A stretch of 64,000 nt of DNA, taken from positions 71,627-135,626 of the forward strand of contig CAZNAD010000006.1 in the NCBI GenBank assembly GCA_964571195.1, read 5' to 3'. Position numbers and translations under genes: made by a program. The notes under the pieces are model-generated. The model ran no database searches, had not been told where the DNA came from, and saw only the letters and a list, made by a program, of their open reading frames with translations. This document shows positions 27,611 through 36,946 of the stretch, piece after piece. The number at the start of each line of letters is the position of its first letter. The first letter of the stretch is position 1. The stretch is from PALSA-1006 sp964571195 (GTDB lineage: Bacteria > Pseudomonadota > Gammaproteobacteria > Burkholderiales > Gallionellaceae).

Positions 27611-28681
27611 TTATTCTTCGTGTATGTTGATCTCGGATTCCTGGCCGCTTTCGGCGATTGCGTCGCGCTCCTGTTCGGCAAGCTGTTCCAGATGCTCCAT
27701 GATAGCGTATGTCAGTTCTTTACAGCCATCGCCGTTGATGGCCGAGATGGCGAAATAGCGCGTGTCTCCGCCAAATGCCTTGAGGAAGGCAGCGATCTTC
27801 TCCTCGCGTTCCGGCAACAGGTCGAGTTTGTTCAGAATCAGCCAGCGTGGTTTGAGGTACAGCGCCTCATCGTATTTTCTCAGTTCGTTGAGGATGGCAT
27901 GTGCCTCATGCACGGGATCGACACCTTCGTGCATCGGGGCGATATCCACCAGATGCAGCAACAGGCGGGTACGTGCCAGATGGCGCAGGAACTGGTGTCC
28001 CAAGCCCGCGCCTTCCGCTGCGCCCTCGATCAGGCCGGGGATGTCGGCGATGACGAAGCTCTTTTCCGCATCTACACGCACCACCCCCAGATTCGGATGC
28101 AGTGTGGTGAAAGGGTAGTCGGCGACTTTGGGGCGCGCGGCGGAGACGGCGCGGATGAACGTCGATTTGCCCGCATTGGGCATGCCCAGCAGGCCGACAT
28201 CGGCCAGCACTTTTAATTCGAGCTGTAGTTCGCGGCGCTCACCTTCTTCGCCGGGCGTGCATTGGCGCGGGGTGCGGTTGGTGCTGGATTTGAAATGCAG
28301 GTTGCCCAAGCCGCCTTTGCCGCCTTTTGCCAGCAGCGCCTTTTCCCCGTCGTGGGCGAGGTCGGCGATCAACTCGCCGGTGTTGATGTCGGTGATGACC
28401 GTACCGACCGGCATACGCAGGATGACATCATCGGCACCTTTGCCGTAACAATCGGCTCCGCGACCCGATTCACCGTTCTTGGCGCGATGGTGGCGGGCGA
28501 AGCGGTAATCGACCAGGGTATTGATGTTGCGGTCGGCGACCGCGTAGACGCTGCCGCCCCAACCGCCGTCACCACCGTCCGGGCCGCCCTTGGCGATGTA
28601 TTTCTCACGACGAAAGCTGGCTGCGCCGTTGCCGCCGTCGCCCGCGATGACTTCGATCTTGGATTCGTCGATGAATTTCAT
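27611..28681 (-). CDS. obgE: GTPase Obg
   Basis: A 356-residue Obg/CgtA GTPase. The glycine-rich Obg fold occupies residues 1-158 (GGDGGNGAASFRREK, GGPDGGDGGWGGSV). The G domain has GNAGKSTFI (G1), DIPGLIEGA (G3) and NKLD (G4). The acidic C-terminal tail is short. It assists 50S ribosome assembly and the stringent response. The gene follows rpmA on the minus strand after a terminator-like hairpin, and proB comes 10 bases after it. It is the standard betaproteobacterial order. Confidence 0.98.
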   Translation of the reverse strand: MKFIDESKIEVIAGDGGNGAASFRREKYIAKGGPDGGDGGWGGSVYAVADRNINTLVDYRFARHHRAKNGESGRGADCYGKGADDVILRMPVGTVITDINTGELIADLAHDGEKALLAKGGKGGLGNLHFKSSTNRTPRQCTPGEEGERRELQLELKVLADVGLLGMPNAGKSTFIRAVSAARPKVADYPFTTLHPNLGVVRVDAEKSFVIADIPGLIEGAAEGAGLGHQFLRHLARTRLLLHLVDIAPMHEGVDPVHEAHAILNELRKYDEALYLKPRWLILNKLDLLPEREEKIAAFLKAFGGDTRYFAISAINGDGCKELTYAIMEHLEQLAEQERDAIAESGQESEINIHEE

Positions 28682-28693
28682 ATGCCTTCAATA

Positions 28694-28735
28694 CCGTTCG
28701 CCCTGAGTAGCCCGAGCAGCGGGCGTATCGAAGGG
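28694..28735. repeat. Dispersed extragenic repeat (CGTTCGCCCTGAG...TCGAAGGG)
   Basis: The sequence between rpmA and obgE contains CCGTTCGCCCTGAG, then a small GC hairpin (GCCCGAGCAGCGGGC), then GTATCGAAGGG. This is the familiar form of a short extragenic repeat found in many beta- and gammaproteobacterial genomes. It has no coding content. Confidence 0.5.
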
Positions 28736-28742
28736 CTAAAAC

Positions 28743-28768
28743 AAAAAAGCCCTACCGGTAAGTAGGGC
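28743..28768 (-). terminator. Rho-independent terminator after rpmA
   Basis: On the minus strand GCCCTAC pairs with GTAGGGC around a six-base loop, followed by TTTTTTG. It lies 24 bases after the rpmA stop and before obgE, so a share of transcripts probably ends here and obgE-proB is expressed at a lower level than the ribosomal genes. Confidence 0.8.
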
Positions 28769-28791
28769 CTGTTGCACTTCGCCGGAAGCGG

Positions 28792-29049
28792 TTAAGCCGC
28801 GACGATGCTGACTGTCTTGCGTTTTGCTGCACCTTTGATGGCGAACACGACCTTGCCGGTGATCTTGGCAAACAAAGTGTGGTCTTTACCCATGCCGACG
28901 TTGTCGCCCGCGTGAATCTGTGTGCCGCGCTGGCGAATGATGATGCTGCCGGCGCTGATCAGTTCACCGCCGTAGCTTTTTACGCCAAGTCGTTTCGAGT
29001 GCGAGTCGCGGCCGTTACTGGTACTGCCGCCGCCTTTTTTCGATGCCAT
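28792..29049 (-). CDS. rpmA: 50S ribosomal protein L27
   Basis: An 85-residue L27, usual length. It begins MASKKGGGSTSNGRDSHSKR, the typical Lys/Gly-rich N-terminus that reaches the peptidyl-transferase centre, and includes the RQRGTQIHAGDNVGMGKDHTLFA core (residues about 39-61). It follows rplU by 18 bases. AAGGAGC precedes the ATG on the minus strand. Confidence 0.99.
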   Translation of the reverse strand: MASKKGGGSTSNGRDSHSKRLGVKSYGGELISAGSIIIRQRGTQIHAGDNVGMGKDHTLFAKITGKVVFAIKGAAKRKTVSIVAA

Positions 29050-29067
29050 GTTATAGCTCCTTCAGAA

Positions 29068-29379
29068 TTAAGCCGAGATGCCGTCGATGCGGATCTCAGT
29101 GTAGTTTTGACGATGACCTTGATGCTTTTGATAGTGCTTACGACGGCGCATCTTGAAGATGCTGACCTTGTCGTGGCGGCCGTGGGAGACGATAGTCGCC
29201 TTGACGGAAGCGCCGCTCAACAGTGGCTTGCCGACAGATACCTTGTCGCCATTGCCGACCATCAGCACTTGATCCAACACAATCGCGCCGCCGACATCAC
29301 CGGCGACGGTTTCAATCTTTAGGGTCTCGCCCTGATTAACGCGATATTGCTTACCACCGGTTTTGATTACTGCGTACAT
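29068..29379 (-). CDS. rplU: 50S ribosomal protein L21
   Basis: A 103-residue L21 with start MYAVIKTGGKQYRV at 29379; an upstream in-frame extension would run into the promoter. The C-terminal KMRRRKHYQKHQGHRQ block is the L21 signature. L21 binds 23S rRNA. It heads the rplU-rpmA-(obgE-proB) operon, and a strong sigma-70 promoter is visible 38 bases upstream. Confidence 0.99.
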   Translation of the reverse strand: MYAVIKTGGKQYRVNQGETLKIETVAGDVGGAIVLDQVLMVGNGDKVSVGKPLLSGASVKATIVSHGRHDKVSIFKMRRRKHYQKHQGHRQNYTEIRIDGISA

Positions 29380-29416
29380 AACGACCTCGCTTGAATGCGG
29401 TTTTACAGAGCCGCGC

Positions 29417-29444
29417 ATTATACATATATCGGCCTAACCGTCAA
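29417..29444 (-). promoter_or_regulatory. Sigma-70 promoter of rplU
   Basis: Read on the minus strand: TTGACG at 29444-29439 and a perfect TATAAT at 29422-29417 with a 16-base spacer. Transcription would begin near 29410, giving a leader of about 30 bases before the rplU ATG. It lies in the 82-base gap between the end of rho and rplU. Confidence 0.75.
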
Positions 29445-29461
29445 AATCCTTTTTTAGGCTA

Positions 29462-30718
<1,257 letters not shown>

Positions 30719-30875
30719 ATGGATGGGGTGTGCGGAGGTTTAAGAAGTGGAGCTGGAAAAGTAACGGTTAAGCGGGAAAGACCCGCGCGACTGAACTATC
30801 TTGAATGTCTTGTGCTGTTAGTTATTGTGCTGCCGGGGACGAAACAGGAAAGTTGCAGGCGCGAGGTTAATGGGT

Positions 30876-31202
30876 TCAGATGTGGCTGTCAATAAACGCG
30901 GTGAGTTGGGATTTGGACACGGCACCGACTTTGGTGGCTTCGATGTTGCCGTTTTTGAACAGCATCAGTGTCGGGATGCCGCGCACACCGTATTTTTGAG
31001 GTGTCTGCTGGTTCTCGTCCACATTGAGTTTGGTGATGGTGATGCGTCCGGCGTATTCTTTGGCGACCTCGTCGAGGATGGGGGCGATCATGCGGCAGGG
31101 GCCACACCACTCAGCCCAATAATCGACCAATGTAGGCAAAGGCGCTTGCAGTACCTCTGCGGTAAAAGTGTCATCGGTGACATAACGGATGTGTTCGCTC
31201 AT
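30876..31202 (-). CDS. trxA: Thioredoxin
   Basis: A 108-residue thioredoxin with the active site WCGPCRM, the buried Asp in LVDYWAEW and the cis-Pro in RGIPTLMLF. It is a general cytosolic disulfide reductant. The gene precedes rho on the minus strand. Length and motifs match the E. coli enzyme. Confidence 0.99.
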   Translation of the reverse strand: MSEHIRYVTDDTFTAEVLQAPLPTLVDYWAEWCGPCRMIAPILDEVAKEYAGRITITKLNVDENQQTPQKYGVRGIPTLMLFKNGNIEATKVGAVSKSQLTAFIDSHI

Positions 31203-31425
31203 GTTTGATTCTCGCTGTAATTAGTAAATCGGAAAATGCTGCTGCGGAAGTAAATGGTGATGTGTCGCTAAAATTCAAGCCGCATCCTAACGAAAAAATG
31301 TGCCGCTGTGAAGAAGAAATAAAAGACGATAATAATCAACATGAAAGACTGCATATTTGGCTGTTGTGTGGACTTGTGACGGGCAATATGCCGGATGTTT
31401 GAGGCTGATCGGGAGGTACTCTGGA

Positions 31426-32184
31426 TCACATCCGCCAGAGATAGAGCTTGGAATGATGCAGGTCTGCGGTGGCGATGGTTTCGTGCGGGGGCTGATCGGG
31501 CACGGCGAAGGTGTTGCTGATGAACAGTGTGCCGGGACGCATCTCCTGTCTCGCTTTGTTCCACAGATCGGCCATCGGTACGGGTGAAAGGTAGGCAAAC
31601 ACCACGTCATATCGGGACAGGTCACACTCCCATAGACTGCCCCAATGCACGCTACAGTTGCGGTAAGCACCGGACTTCACACGCAACCAACTCCACAGGA
31701 ATGGCAGCGGAGCGGCCTCCACGCCGTGATAGTGCCCGTGCGGGTTCGTCCGGGCAAGGTAGGTCAGCACCCCGCCGATACCGGAGCCGAGATCGACAAA
31801 AGTGAACGGTTCGGCAGGGAGCCTGCCTGCCAGTGCCTGCCATACTTTCTCGCTGGAGAGATAGAGCGGGACCTGGCTGCGGAAGGTGCTCCAATACACC
31901 ACCAGCATGACCAGAAAGGCGACAAGGAAGAAAGTCGGTGCGAGCGAGAGCGATAAGGTCAGCAGCAGTGCCGGGACGAATAACAACTGGATCGGCAACC
32001 ACCATCGGTCCATCTTGAGCAAATGGCTGAACAGGGCCGCCAGAACTCCGCACAGGAGCGCGAATGTCAGCGCCGACAGCCGTTGGCTGAGCATCTGCGT
32101 GATAATCGCCAGCACCACCGCCAGGCTTTGCAGAAGCAGGGCGAGTACCGCAGGGGGAAGCTTGCGGCGGCGGGTATCAGACAT
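31426..32184 (-). CDS. Membrane-anchored class I SAM methyltransferase
   Basis: A 252-residue protein. The first 115 residues contain about four hydrophobic helices and carry no cytosolic signature; the rest is a SAM-dependent methyltransferase with motif I FVDLGSGIGGVLTYLA near residue 135 and a later DVVFAYLSPVPM strand. The ATG at 32182-32184 overlaps the stop of the upstream methyltransferase gene by eight bases. The substrate is presumably membrane-bound, for example a quinone, lipid or membrane protein. Pairing with an RquA-like enzyme suggests quinone chemistry, but that is inference. Confidence 0.75.
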   Translation of the reverse strand: MSDTRRRKLPPAVLALLLQSLAVVLAIITQMLSQRLSALTFALLCGVLAALFSHLLKMDRWWLPIQLLFVPALLLTLSLSLAPTFFLVAFLVMLVVYWSTFRSQVPLYLSSEKVWQALAGRLPAEPFTFVDLGSGIGGVLTYLARTNPHGHYHGVEAAPLPFLWSWLRVKSGAYRNCSVHWGSLWECDLSRYDVVFAYLSPVPMADLWNKARQEMRPGTLFISNTFAVPDQPPHETIATADLHHSKLYLWRM

Positions 32185-32893
32185 GGTATTCCACCACACG
32201 GTAATAGCCGCCGAATAGCGGAGTTTCGCTTTCCAGACGTATCGTCTTGTGCTGGCCTACCGCACAGCTTTGTATCAAGGCATGCAGGTCGCCGTGCCAA
32301 AAGCCGGACAGGAACGGTTCCAGCTTTTCCTGCAACCAGCGCAACGGTGCGAAGCGGTGCAGGGGATGCCGACCTTGGTTGTGGCCGTATTCCGCGATCA
32401 GCAGGCGACCTCCGGGGCTTAATACACGCATCACTTCCGCCAGTGCCCGTGCGCGCGCATCGTTGGGCAGCTCATGCAACAGGAAGAAAATGATTACGGT
32501 ATCGAAACTGTTTGCGGCATAAGCCAGCGACTCCGCATCCATCTGCGCCATCGAGACTTGATCCGGCGCGCTCAGTTTGCCCCGGGTCGCGGCAAGCTGG
32601 ATGCGGGCGACATCCATCACATGCAGTTGCTGCGCAGGAGCTGCCCGAAGCAGCGCCGGAGTCAGTGCACCATAGGCGCAGGTGAGTTGCAGGGTGCGTG
32701 TCGCGTGTCGTGCCGTGTAACGCCGCAGCACCTCGTTCAGGATGCGGCGATAGTGACCAAACAAGATCAGATCGATGACCCAGTGGTGGTCGAAGAACCA
32801 GACGCCGCGCGGCGACAGGTAGGCCCACCAGTAATGGCGTGCCAGGTATTCGGGGATGCCGGCGGAGTGGTAGCGCCCGATGCCGTTGCCCAT
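32177..32893 (-). CDS. rquA: RquA-like SAM methyltransferase (possible rhodoquinone biosynthesis)
   Basis: A 238-residue protein that opens with IPEYLARHYWWAYLSPRGV and FFDHHWVIDLILFGHYRRI, which closely recalls RquA of Rhodospirillum rubrum, the enzyme that replaces a methoxy group of ubiquinone by an amino group to give rhodoquinone. The Rossmann core differs from normal methyltransferases: motif I is LTCAYGALTP rather than a GxGxG, as in RquA, followed by VMDVARIQL and FFLLHELPNDAR. The start overlaps the DJ-1 gene stop by one base. If right, the organism can respire fumarate with rhodoquinol. Related non-RquA methyltransferases exist, so the assignment is moderate. Confidence 0.6.
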   Translation of the reverse strand: MGNGIGRYHSAGIPEYLARHYWWAYLSPRGVWFFDHHWVIDLILFGHYRRILNEVLRRYTARHATRTLQLTCAYGALTPALLRAAPAQQLHVMDVARIQLAATRGKLSAPDQVSMAQMDAESLAYAANSFDTVIIFFLLHELPNDARARALAEVMRVLSPGGRLLIAEYGHNQGRHPLHRFAPLRWLQEKLEPFLSGFWHGDLHALIQSCAVGQHKTIRLESETPLFGGYYRVVEYHV

Positions 32894-33435
32894 CAGCGTT
32901 GCAATCCGGCCTCGACCTCGGCACGGCGAGCCTGCCCGAGCAGAAGCTCAACCAGAGTCAGCGCGAAGTCTATTGCGGTGCCGGGGCCGCGCGAGGTGAT
33001 GATGCGGCCGTCCACTACTACGGACGCCGTTTGCTGGTTTACCTGGGGGTAAGGCGCGAGTGCGCCGGGGAATGCGGTTGCTGTTCTGTCATCTAGCAGT
33101 CCGGCGGCGGCTAGTACCGACGGGGCGGCACAGATCGCAGCGATATGTTTCCCTTGGTCCGCCATCCGTCTGAGCAGGGAGGCGATGCGGGGGTCGGCTT
33201 TGAGATTGTTGGTACCGGGTTGTCCGCCGGGTAACACGATCATGTCGAATTCCTGTCGCAGCGCGGTTTCCAGCGTCATGTCCGGCAGCAATATCACGCC
33301 TCGGCTGGCGCGTACCGGCTGAGGATCAAGCCCCGCCGAGACCACATCGATCTTGGCGCGGCGCAAGATATCAATCACCGTGACCGCTTCGATCTCTTCA
33401 CAGCCTTGGGCGAGCGGAACCAGAACGCTGGGCAT
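32893..33435 (-). CDS. DJ-1/PfpI family protein (YajL-type)
   Basis: A 180-residue member of the DJ-1/YajL group. The nucleophilic elbow is AAICAAPSVLA with the reactive Cys near residue 105, and GCEEIE near the start holds the partner Glu. Members are chaperones or protect against oxidative and glyoxal damage. The stop shares one base with the RquA-like ATG, so these genes form an operon with the membrane methyltransferase. A PAP2 gene lies just 14 bases upstream in the same direction. Confidence 0.88.
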   Translation of the reverse strand: MPSVLVPLAQGCEEIEAVTVIDILRRAKIDVVSAGLDPQPVRASRGVILLPDMTLETALRQEFDMIVLPGGQPGTNNLKADPRIASLLRRMADQGKHIAAICAAPSVLAAAGLLDDRTATAFPGALAPYPQVNQQTASVVVDGRIITSRGPGTAIDFALTLVELLLGQARRAEVEAGLQR

Positions 33436-33449
33436 GGATAACGCGCGGA

Positions 33450-34265
33450 TCAGAAATTGCCGACGAGTTGCACACCCGAAAGGTCGGGGCCGAACATCGG
33501 CAGCAACACGAGCTTGTTGCCACGGAACGAGCGGTTATGCTCCACGACGTTTTTGCCGACCAGTGTGCCGATGAATGCCGAAGCGGTCACATCGGAAGCA
33601 AAGTGAGCGTCGTTATACATACGCGCAACAGCCACCAGTCCGGCGGTGGAGTAGGCCGCATAACTCACCCAGGCCGCTTCGTAATGCGAGGCGAACACGG
33701 CAGCCAGCGTGAAGGCTTCCGTGGCATGTCCAGATGAAAACGAGGTGTTGTTGTTGAGACTGGTATAGCCCTGGAAATTGTGGATGCCCTGATTGTCACG
33801 GGGACGATAACGCGAGGTGGAAGTCTTGATCGTCTGGTTGATGGTTGCCGAGATCATGCTGGCGGCGATCAGGTCCTGGGAGACCTGTACGGTCTTCTCA
33901 TCGCTGGTGATCGCGCCGACCAGGTAATAACCTCCCATCAGGCCGAAGGCATAGGTCTGCCCGAAGTTTTCCACCTTGTTCAGCAGGTCGTGGGTGTCGT
34001 TGCCTCGCGGCTGTTTGCGCATGTAATCGCGCACCTCGGCATCGGCGACGACGGAGACTCCGGCGACAGCCAGCGCTGCCCAGCCCACCTTCTTCCAGTC
34101 TTGAGCCTCCCAGCGCGTTGGTGCGGTGAAGACGTATTTGTAATCTTCCACGATGACGGAGCCCAGTCCGGGCGTTTCGGCAGCGCGGGCAAGGTGTGCC
34201 GGGATCAGAGAGAGCGTGGCGCTACAGAGCAGTGCAGAGAGACAGTATCGGGAAGCAATTTTCAT
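33450..34265 (-). CDS. Periplasmic PAP2-family phosphatase
   Basis: A 271-residue protein with an N-terminal signal peptide (cleavage likely near ARAAE, residue 28). The acid phosphatase triad motifs are present: KTSTSRYRPRD (K-x6-RP), SFSSGHAT (SGH) and ARMYNDAHFASD (the R-x5-H-x3-D block). PAP2 enzymes dephosphorylate lipid pyrophosphates or phosphatidic acid. Several short hydrophobic stretches suggest association with the inner or outer membrane. It follows yajQ by seven bases and precedes the DJ-1/RquA genes by 14, so these may share a transcript. Confidence 0.85.
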   Translation of the reverse strand: MKIASRYCLSALLCSATLSLIPAHLARAAETPGLGSVIVEDYKYVFTAPTRWEAQDWKKVGWAALAVAGVSVVADAEVRDYMRKQPRGNDTHDLLNKVENFGQTYAFGLMGGYYLVGAITSDEKTVQVSQDLIAASMISATINQTIKTSTSRYRPRDNQGIHNFQGYTSLNNNTSFSSGHATEAFTLAAVFASHYEAAWVSYAAYSTAGLVAVARMYNDAHFASDVTASAFIGTLVGKNVVEHNRSFRGNKLVLLPMFGPDLSGVQLVGNF

Positions 34266-34272
34266 ATGGGGA

Positions 34273-34761
34273 TCAGTCGCGGAAATTTTGATATTGCAGG
34301 GGGAATTCGGTGATGGATTTCTTGATGAAGGCGATGGCGGCTTGCAGGTCGTCGCGGTTCTTGCCGGTGACGCGCACGGTGTCGCCCTGGATGCTGGCTT
34401 GCACCTTCATCTTGCTGTCCTTGATGAGCTTGACGATCTTCTTCGCCAATTCGGTTTCCACGCCCACCTTCACGGTGCAACTGCGCTTCACTTTATTGCC
34501 ACTCACCTTTTCGACTTTATCGCTGATGTCCAGGCACTTGATATCCACGCCGCGCTTGGTCAGTCTGCCGTTGAGGATGTCCTGCACCTGATTCATCTGG
34601 AATTCGTTGTCGGCATGGACCGTCAGTACCAGTTCCACCTGCTCGACACGGGCGTCGGAACCCTTGAAGTCAAAGCGCGTGCTGACTTCCTTGTTGGTCT
34701 GCTCGACCGCGTTTTTCACTTCGGTCTTATCTACTTCTGAAACGATGTCGAAAGATGGCAT
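34273..34761 (-). CDS. yajQ: YajQ family nucleotide-binding protein
   Basis: A 162-residue YajQ (DUF520). The start MPSFDIVSEVD at 34761 has AAGGAG nine bases upstream and matches all family members; the longer reading frame upstream is not used. Further blocks are TRFDFKG and QVQASIQGDTVRVTGKNRDDLQ-like (VRVTGKNRDDLQ). A Xanthomonas homologue binds c-di-GMP, which would fit the c-di-GMP genes in this window; others bind tRNA or GTP. It lies between ppnP and the PAP2 gene. Confidence 0.95.
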   Translation of the reverse strand: MPSFDIVSEVDKTEVKNAVEQTNKEVSTRFDFKGSDARVEQVELVLTVHADNEFQMNQVQDILNGRLTKRGVDIKCLDISDKVEKVSGNKVKRSCTVKVGVETELAKKIVKLIKDSKMKVQASIQGDTVRVTGKNRDDLQAAIAFIKKSITEFPLQYQNFRD

Positions 34762-34784
34762 TGAAAATCTCCTTAAGAAATTAA

Positions 34785-34836
34785 CCACAACACACCGCAA
34801 CGAGGTGTGTTGCGGCGAAGACTTACCTTTAGGTTA
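34785..34836 (-). repeat. Third copy of the hairpin repeat element
   Basis: Minus strand: TAACCTAAAGGTAAGTCTTC then GCCGCAA, followed by a 12-bp hairpin (CCGCAACACACC with GGTGTGTTGTGG). The 28 bases at 34809-34836 match 26440-26467, in opposite orientation, with two mismatches. The first TAA is the ppnP stop codon. Again the linker is conserved and the stem is different in sequence but paired. Confidence 0.65.
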
Positions 34837-35160
34837 GTCGGAGCCAAAACTGCAAACGTAATCGACCGCGCTCGCGCCGGTATGGATGTCGAAGCTGCTG
34901 TTCTCGGTCACTTTGAAGCTGCTGCCTGCGGCATAAGTCTTGAACGCGCTTTCTCCGGCGATTTTCACCGAGCATTCGCCCGCAGTGATCTCCATCAGTT
35001 CCGGTACGCCGACGTTGAAGGTGAGCTGGCTATTCGGCAGCACCACGCCCACGGTCTTGCGCGAACCATCGGGGAAGAACACCGAGTGCGATACGCATTT
35101 CCCATCGAAGAATACGTTGGATTTTTTCCCGACGCTGACGTTATCGAATTTGTCTGACAT
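34834..35160 (-). CDS. ppnP: Pyrimidine/purine nucleoside phosphorylase
   Basis: A 108-residue cupin-like protein of the PpnP/DUF1255 family. Typical segments are FDGKCVSHSVFFPDGSRKTVGVV, spread over residues 18-41, and the C-terminal FKVTENSSFDI and YVCSFG. The E. coli enzyme phosphorolyses several nucleosides. The gene lies between a macro-domain gene and yajQ. The stop codon is the first part of a hairpin repeat. Confidence 0.93.
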   Translation of the reverse strand: MSDKFDNVSVGKKSNVFFDGKCVSHSVFFPDGSRKTVGVVLPNSQLTFNVGVPELMEITAGECSVKIAGESAFKTYAAGSSFKVTENSSFDIHTGASAVDYVCSFGSD

Positions 35161-35190
35161 GTTGAGTTTTCCTTGTTGATTGCGTGTTGA

Positions 35191-35679
35191 TTATTTGGGT
35201 TCGTTAGCTTTGACGCCTTTTTGATAGGTGACGTAGATGTACACCGGGATGCCAAGGTCACCGAGCTGTTTCTCGATCAGCGGCTTTACCTCGTTCCAAT
35301 CCAGACCGCTCACGCCGCAGGCGAGACGCGGTAAAGCCAGGCTGCTGATTTTTTCTTTTTGCACCAAGCTGCGCAGTGCATGCAGCGCGTGGTTCACATG
35401 GCTGGGGCTGGCGTGGCCGGGCTTGCTGCCGTGTGCGTAAGCGGCATCTTGCGTGAACAGATTGACGAGGTAACGTCCATCGGCACTCATCCATGTCCAC
35501 AACTCGCCCGACTTGGGGTGCTGCGTCTGGCAGTAATGACGGAAATCCTTGTACATCGCCGGCATGCGCTCGCGTAACTGCAACGCCAAGCCGTGATGGA
35601 AGTCGTCGTTCGGTGCGACGCCTTGCGCGACGGCCTTGGCACCGCTCAACAGAATGTCACCGCTCAGCTCATGCAGCAT
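35191..35679 (-). CDS. Macro-domain protein
   Basis: A 162-residue protein whose order of segments matches the macro domain: GDILLSGAKAVAQGVAPNDD in place of the usual GDIT...IVNAAN (residues 6-25), HHGLALQLRE, then LALPRLACGVSGLDWNEV, which is the conserved ...P.IG.G..G..W loop. Such proteins bind ADP-ribose or remove it from proteins, DNA or ADP-ribose phosphate. It is close to the small ADP-ribose 1''-phosphate phosphatase-like group. It lies between argG and ppnP with 17- and 30-base gaps. Confidence 0.82.
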   Translation of the reverse strand: MLHELSGDILLSGAKAVAQGVAPNDDFHHGLALQLRERMPAMYKDFRHYCQTQHPKSGELWTWMSADGRYLVNLFTQDAAYAHGSKPGHASPSHVNHALHALRSLVQKEKISSLALPRLACGVSGLDWNEVKPLIEKQLGDLGIPVYIYVTYQKGVKANEPK

Positions 35680-35696
35680 GATGCCTCCTACAGTGT

Positions 35697-36923
35697 TTAC
35701 TTGCGACTTTTCAGGTTGGCCGCGATACGCATACGCAGCGCATTCAGTTTGATGAAGCCGCCCGCATCCTTCTGGTCGTAAGCGCCCTTGTCGTCCTCGA
35801 AGGTGGCGATGGTCGGATCGAACAGCGAATCAGTCTTGGAATCACGACCGACGACGATCACATTGCCCTTGTACAGCTTGACGCGCACCCAGCCGTTGAC
35901 GCTGTTCTGGGTATGGTCGATCAGCGTCTGGATGGCGATACGCTCCGGGCTCCACCAGTAGCCGTTGTAGATCATGCTGGCGTAACGCGGCATCAGGTCG
36001 TCCTTCAGATGCGCCACTTCACGATCCAGCGTGATGGACTCGATAGCGCGGTGCGCCTTGAGTATGATGGTGCCGCCGGGGGTTTCGTAGCAACCGCGCG
36101 ACTTCATGCCGACGTAGCGGTTCTCGACCAGGTCTAGGCGACCGATGCCGTGTTTGCCGCCAAGCTCGTTCAGCTTGGTCAACACTTGTGCGGGTGACAG
36201 CTTCGTCCCGTTCAACGCCACGATGTCGCCTTTGGCGAATTCGAGGTCGAGGTATTCGGCTTGATCCGGTGCCTTTTCAGGTGACACCGTCCAGCGCCAC
36301 ATGCTCTCTTCGGCCTCGGCAGCGGGGTCTTCCAGATGGCGGCCTTCGAAGCTGATGTGCAGCAGGTTCGCGTCCATGGAGTAGGGCGAGCCGCCGTTCT
36401 TGTGCTTCATGTCGATGGGGATGCCATGCTTCTCGGCGTAAGCCAGCAGCTTCTCGCGTGACAGCAAGTCCCATTCGCGCCACGGCGCGATGATCTTGAT
36501 GCCGGGCTTGAGCGCATACGCACCCAGCTCGAAACGCACCTGATCGTTACCCTTGCCGGTCGCGCCGTGCGAGATGGCCTGCGCGCCGGTCTTGTTGACG
36601 ATGTCGATCAAACGTTTGGCGATCAGCGGACGCGCGATGGACGTACCCAGCAGATATTCGCCTTCGTACACCGTGTTGGCGCGGAACATCGGGAACACGA
36701 AATCGCGCACGAACTCTTCGCGCAGGTCGTCGATGAAGATGTTCTCCGGTTTGATGCCGAATTGCAGCGCCTTCTGGCGTGCTGGTTCCAATTCTTCGCC
36801 TTGTCCGAGGTCGGCGGTGAAGGTCACCACTTCGCACTGGTAGGTGTCTTGCAGCCACTTGAGGATGACCGAGGTGTCGAGTCCGCCGGAGTAGGCGAGG
36901 ACGGCTTTTTTGATGTCGCTCAT
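35697..36923 (-). CDS. argG: Argininosuccinate synthase
   Basis: A 408-residue ArgG of normal length. The ATP-pyrophosphatase P-loop AYSGGLDTSV is at the start, and later blocks include SHGATGKGNDQVRFE and NGGSPYSMDANLLHIS. It joins citrulline and aspartate using ATP. It follows the thioesterase gene and argF on the minus strand, giving the order argD-argF-thioesterase-argG. Confidence 0.99.
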   Translation of the reverse strand: MSDIKKAVLAYSGGLDTSVILKWLQDTYQCEVVTFTADLGQGEELEPARQKALQFGIKPENIFIDDLREEFVRDFVFPMFRANTVYEGEYLLGTSIARPLIAKRLIDIVNKTGAQAISHGATGKGNDQVRFELGAYALKPGIKIIAPWREWDLLSREKLLAYAEKHGIPIDMKHKNGGSPYSMDANLLHISFEGRHLEDPAAEAEESMWRWTVSPEKAPDQAEYLDLEFAKGDIVALNGTKLSPAQVLTKLNELGGKHGIGRLDLVENRYVGMKSRGCYETPGGTIILKAHRAIESITLDREVAHLKDDLMPRYASMIYNGYWWSPERIAIQTLIDHTQNSVNGWVRVKLYKGNVIVVGRDSKTDSLFDPTIATFEDDKGAYDQKDAGGFIKLNALRMRIAANLKSRK

Positions 36924-36946
36924 GTTGAATATCCGTTGATTGATGG

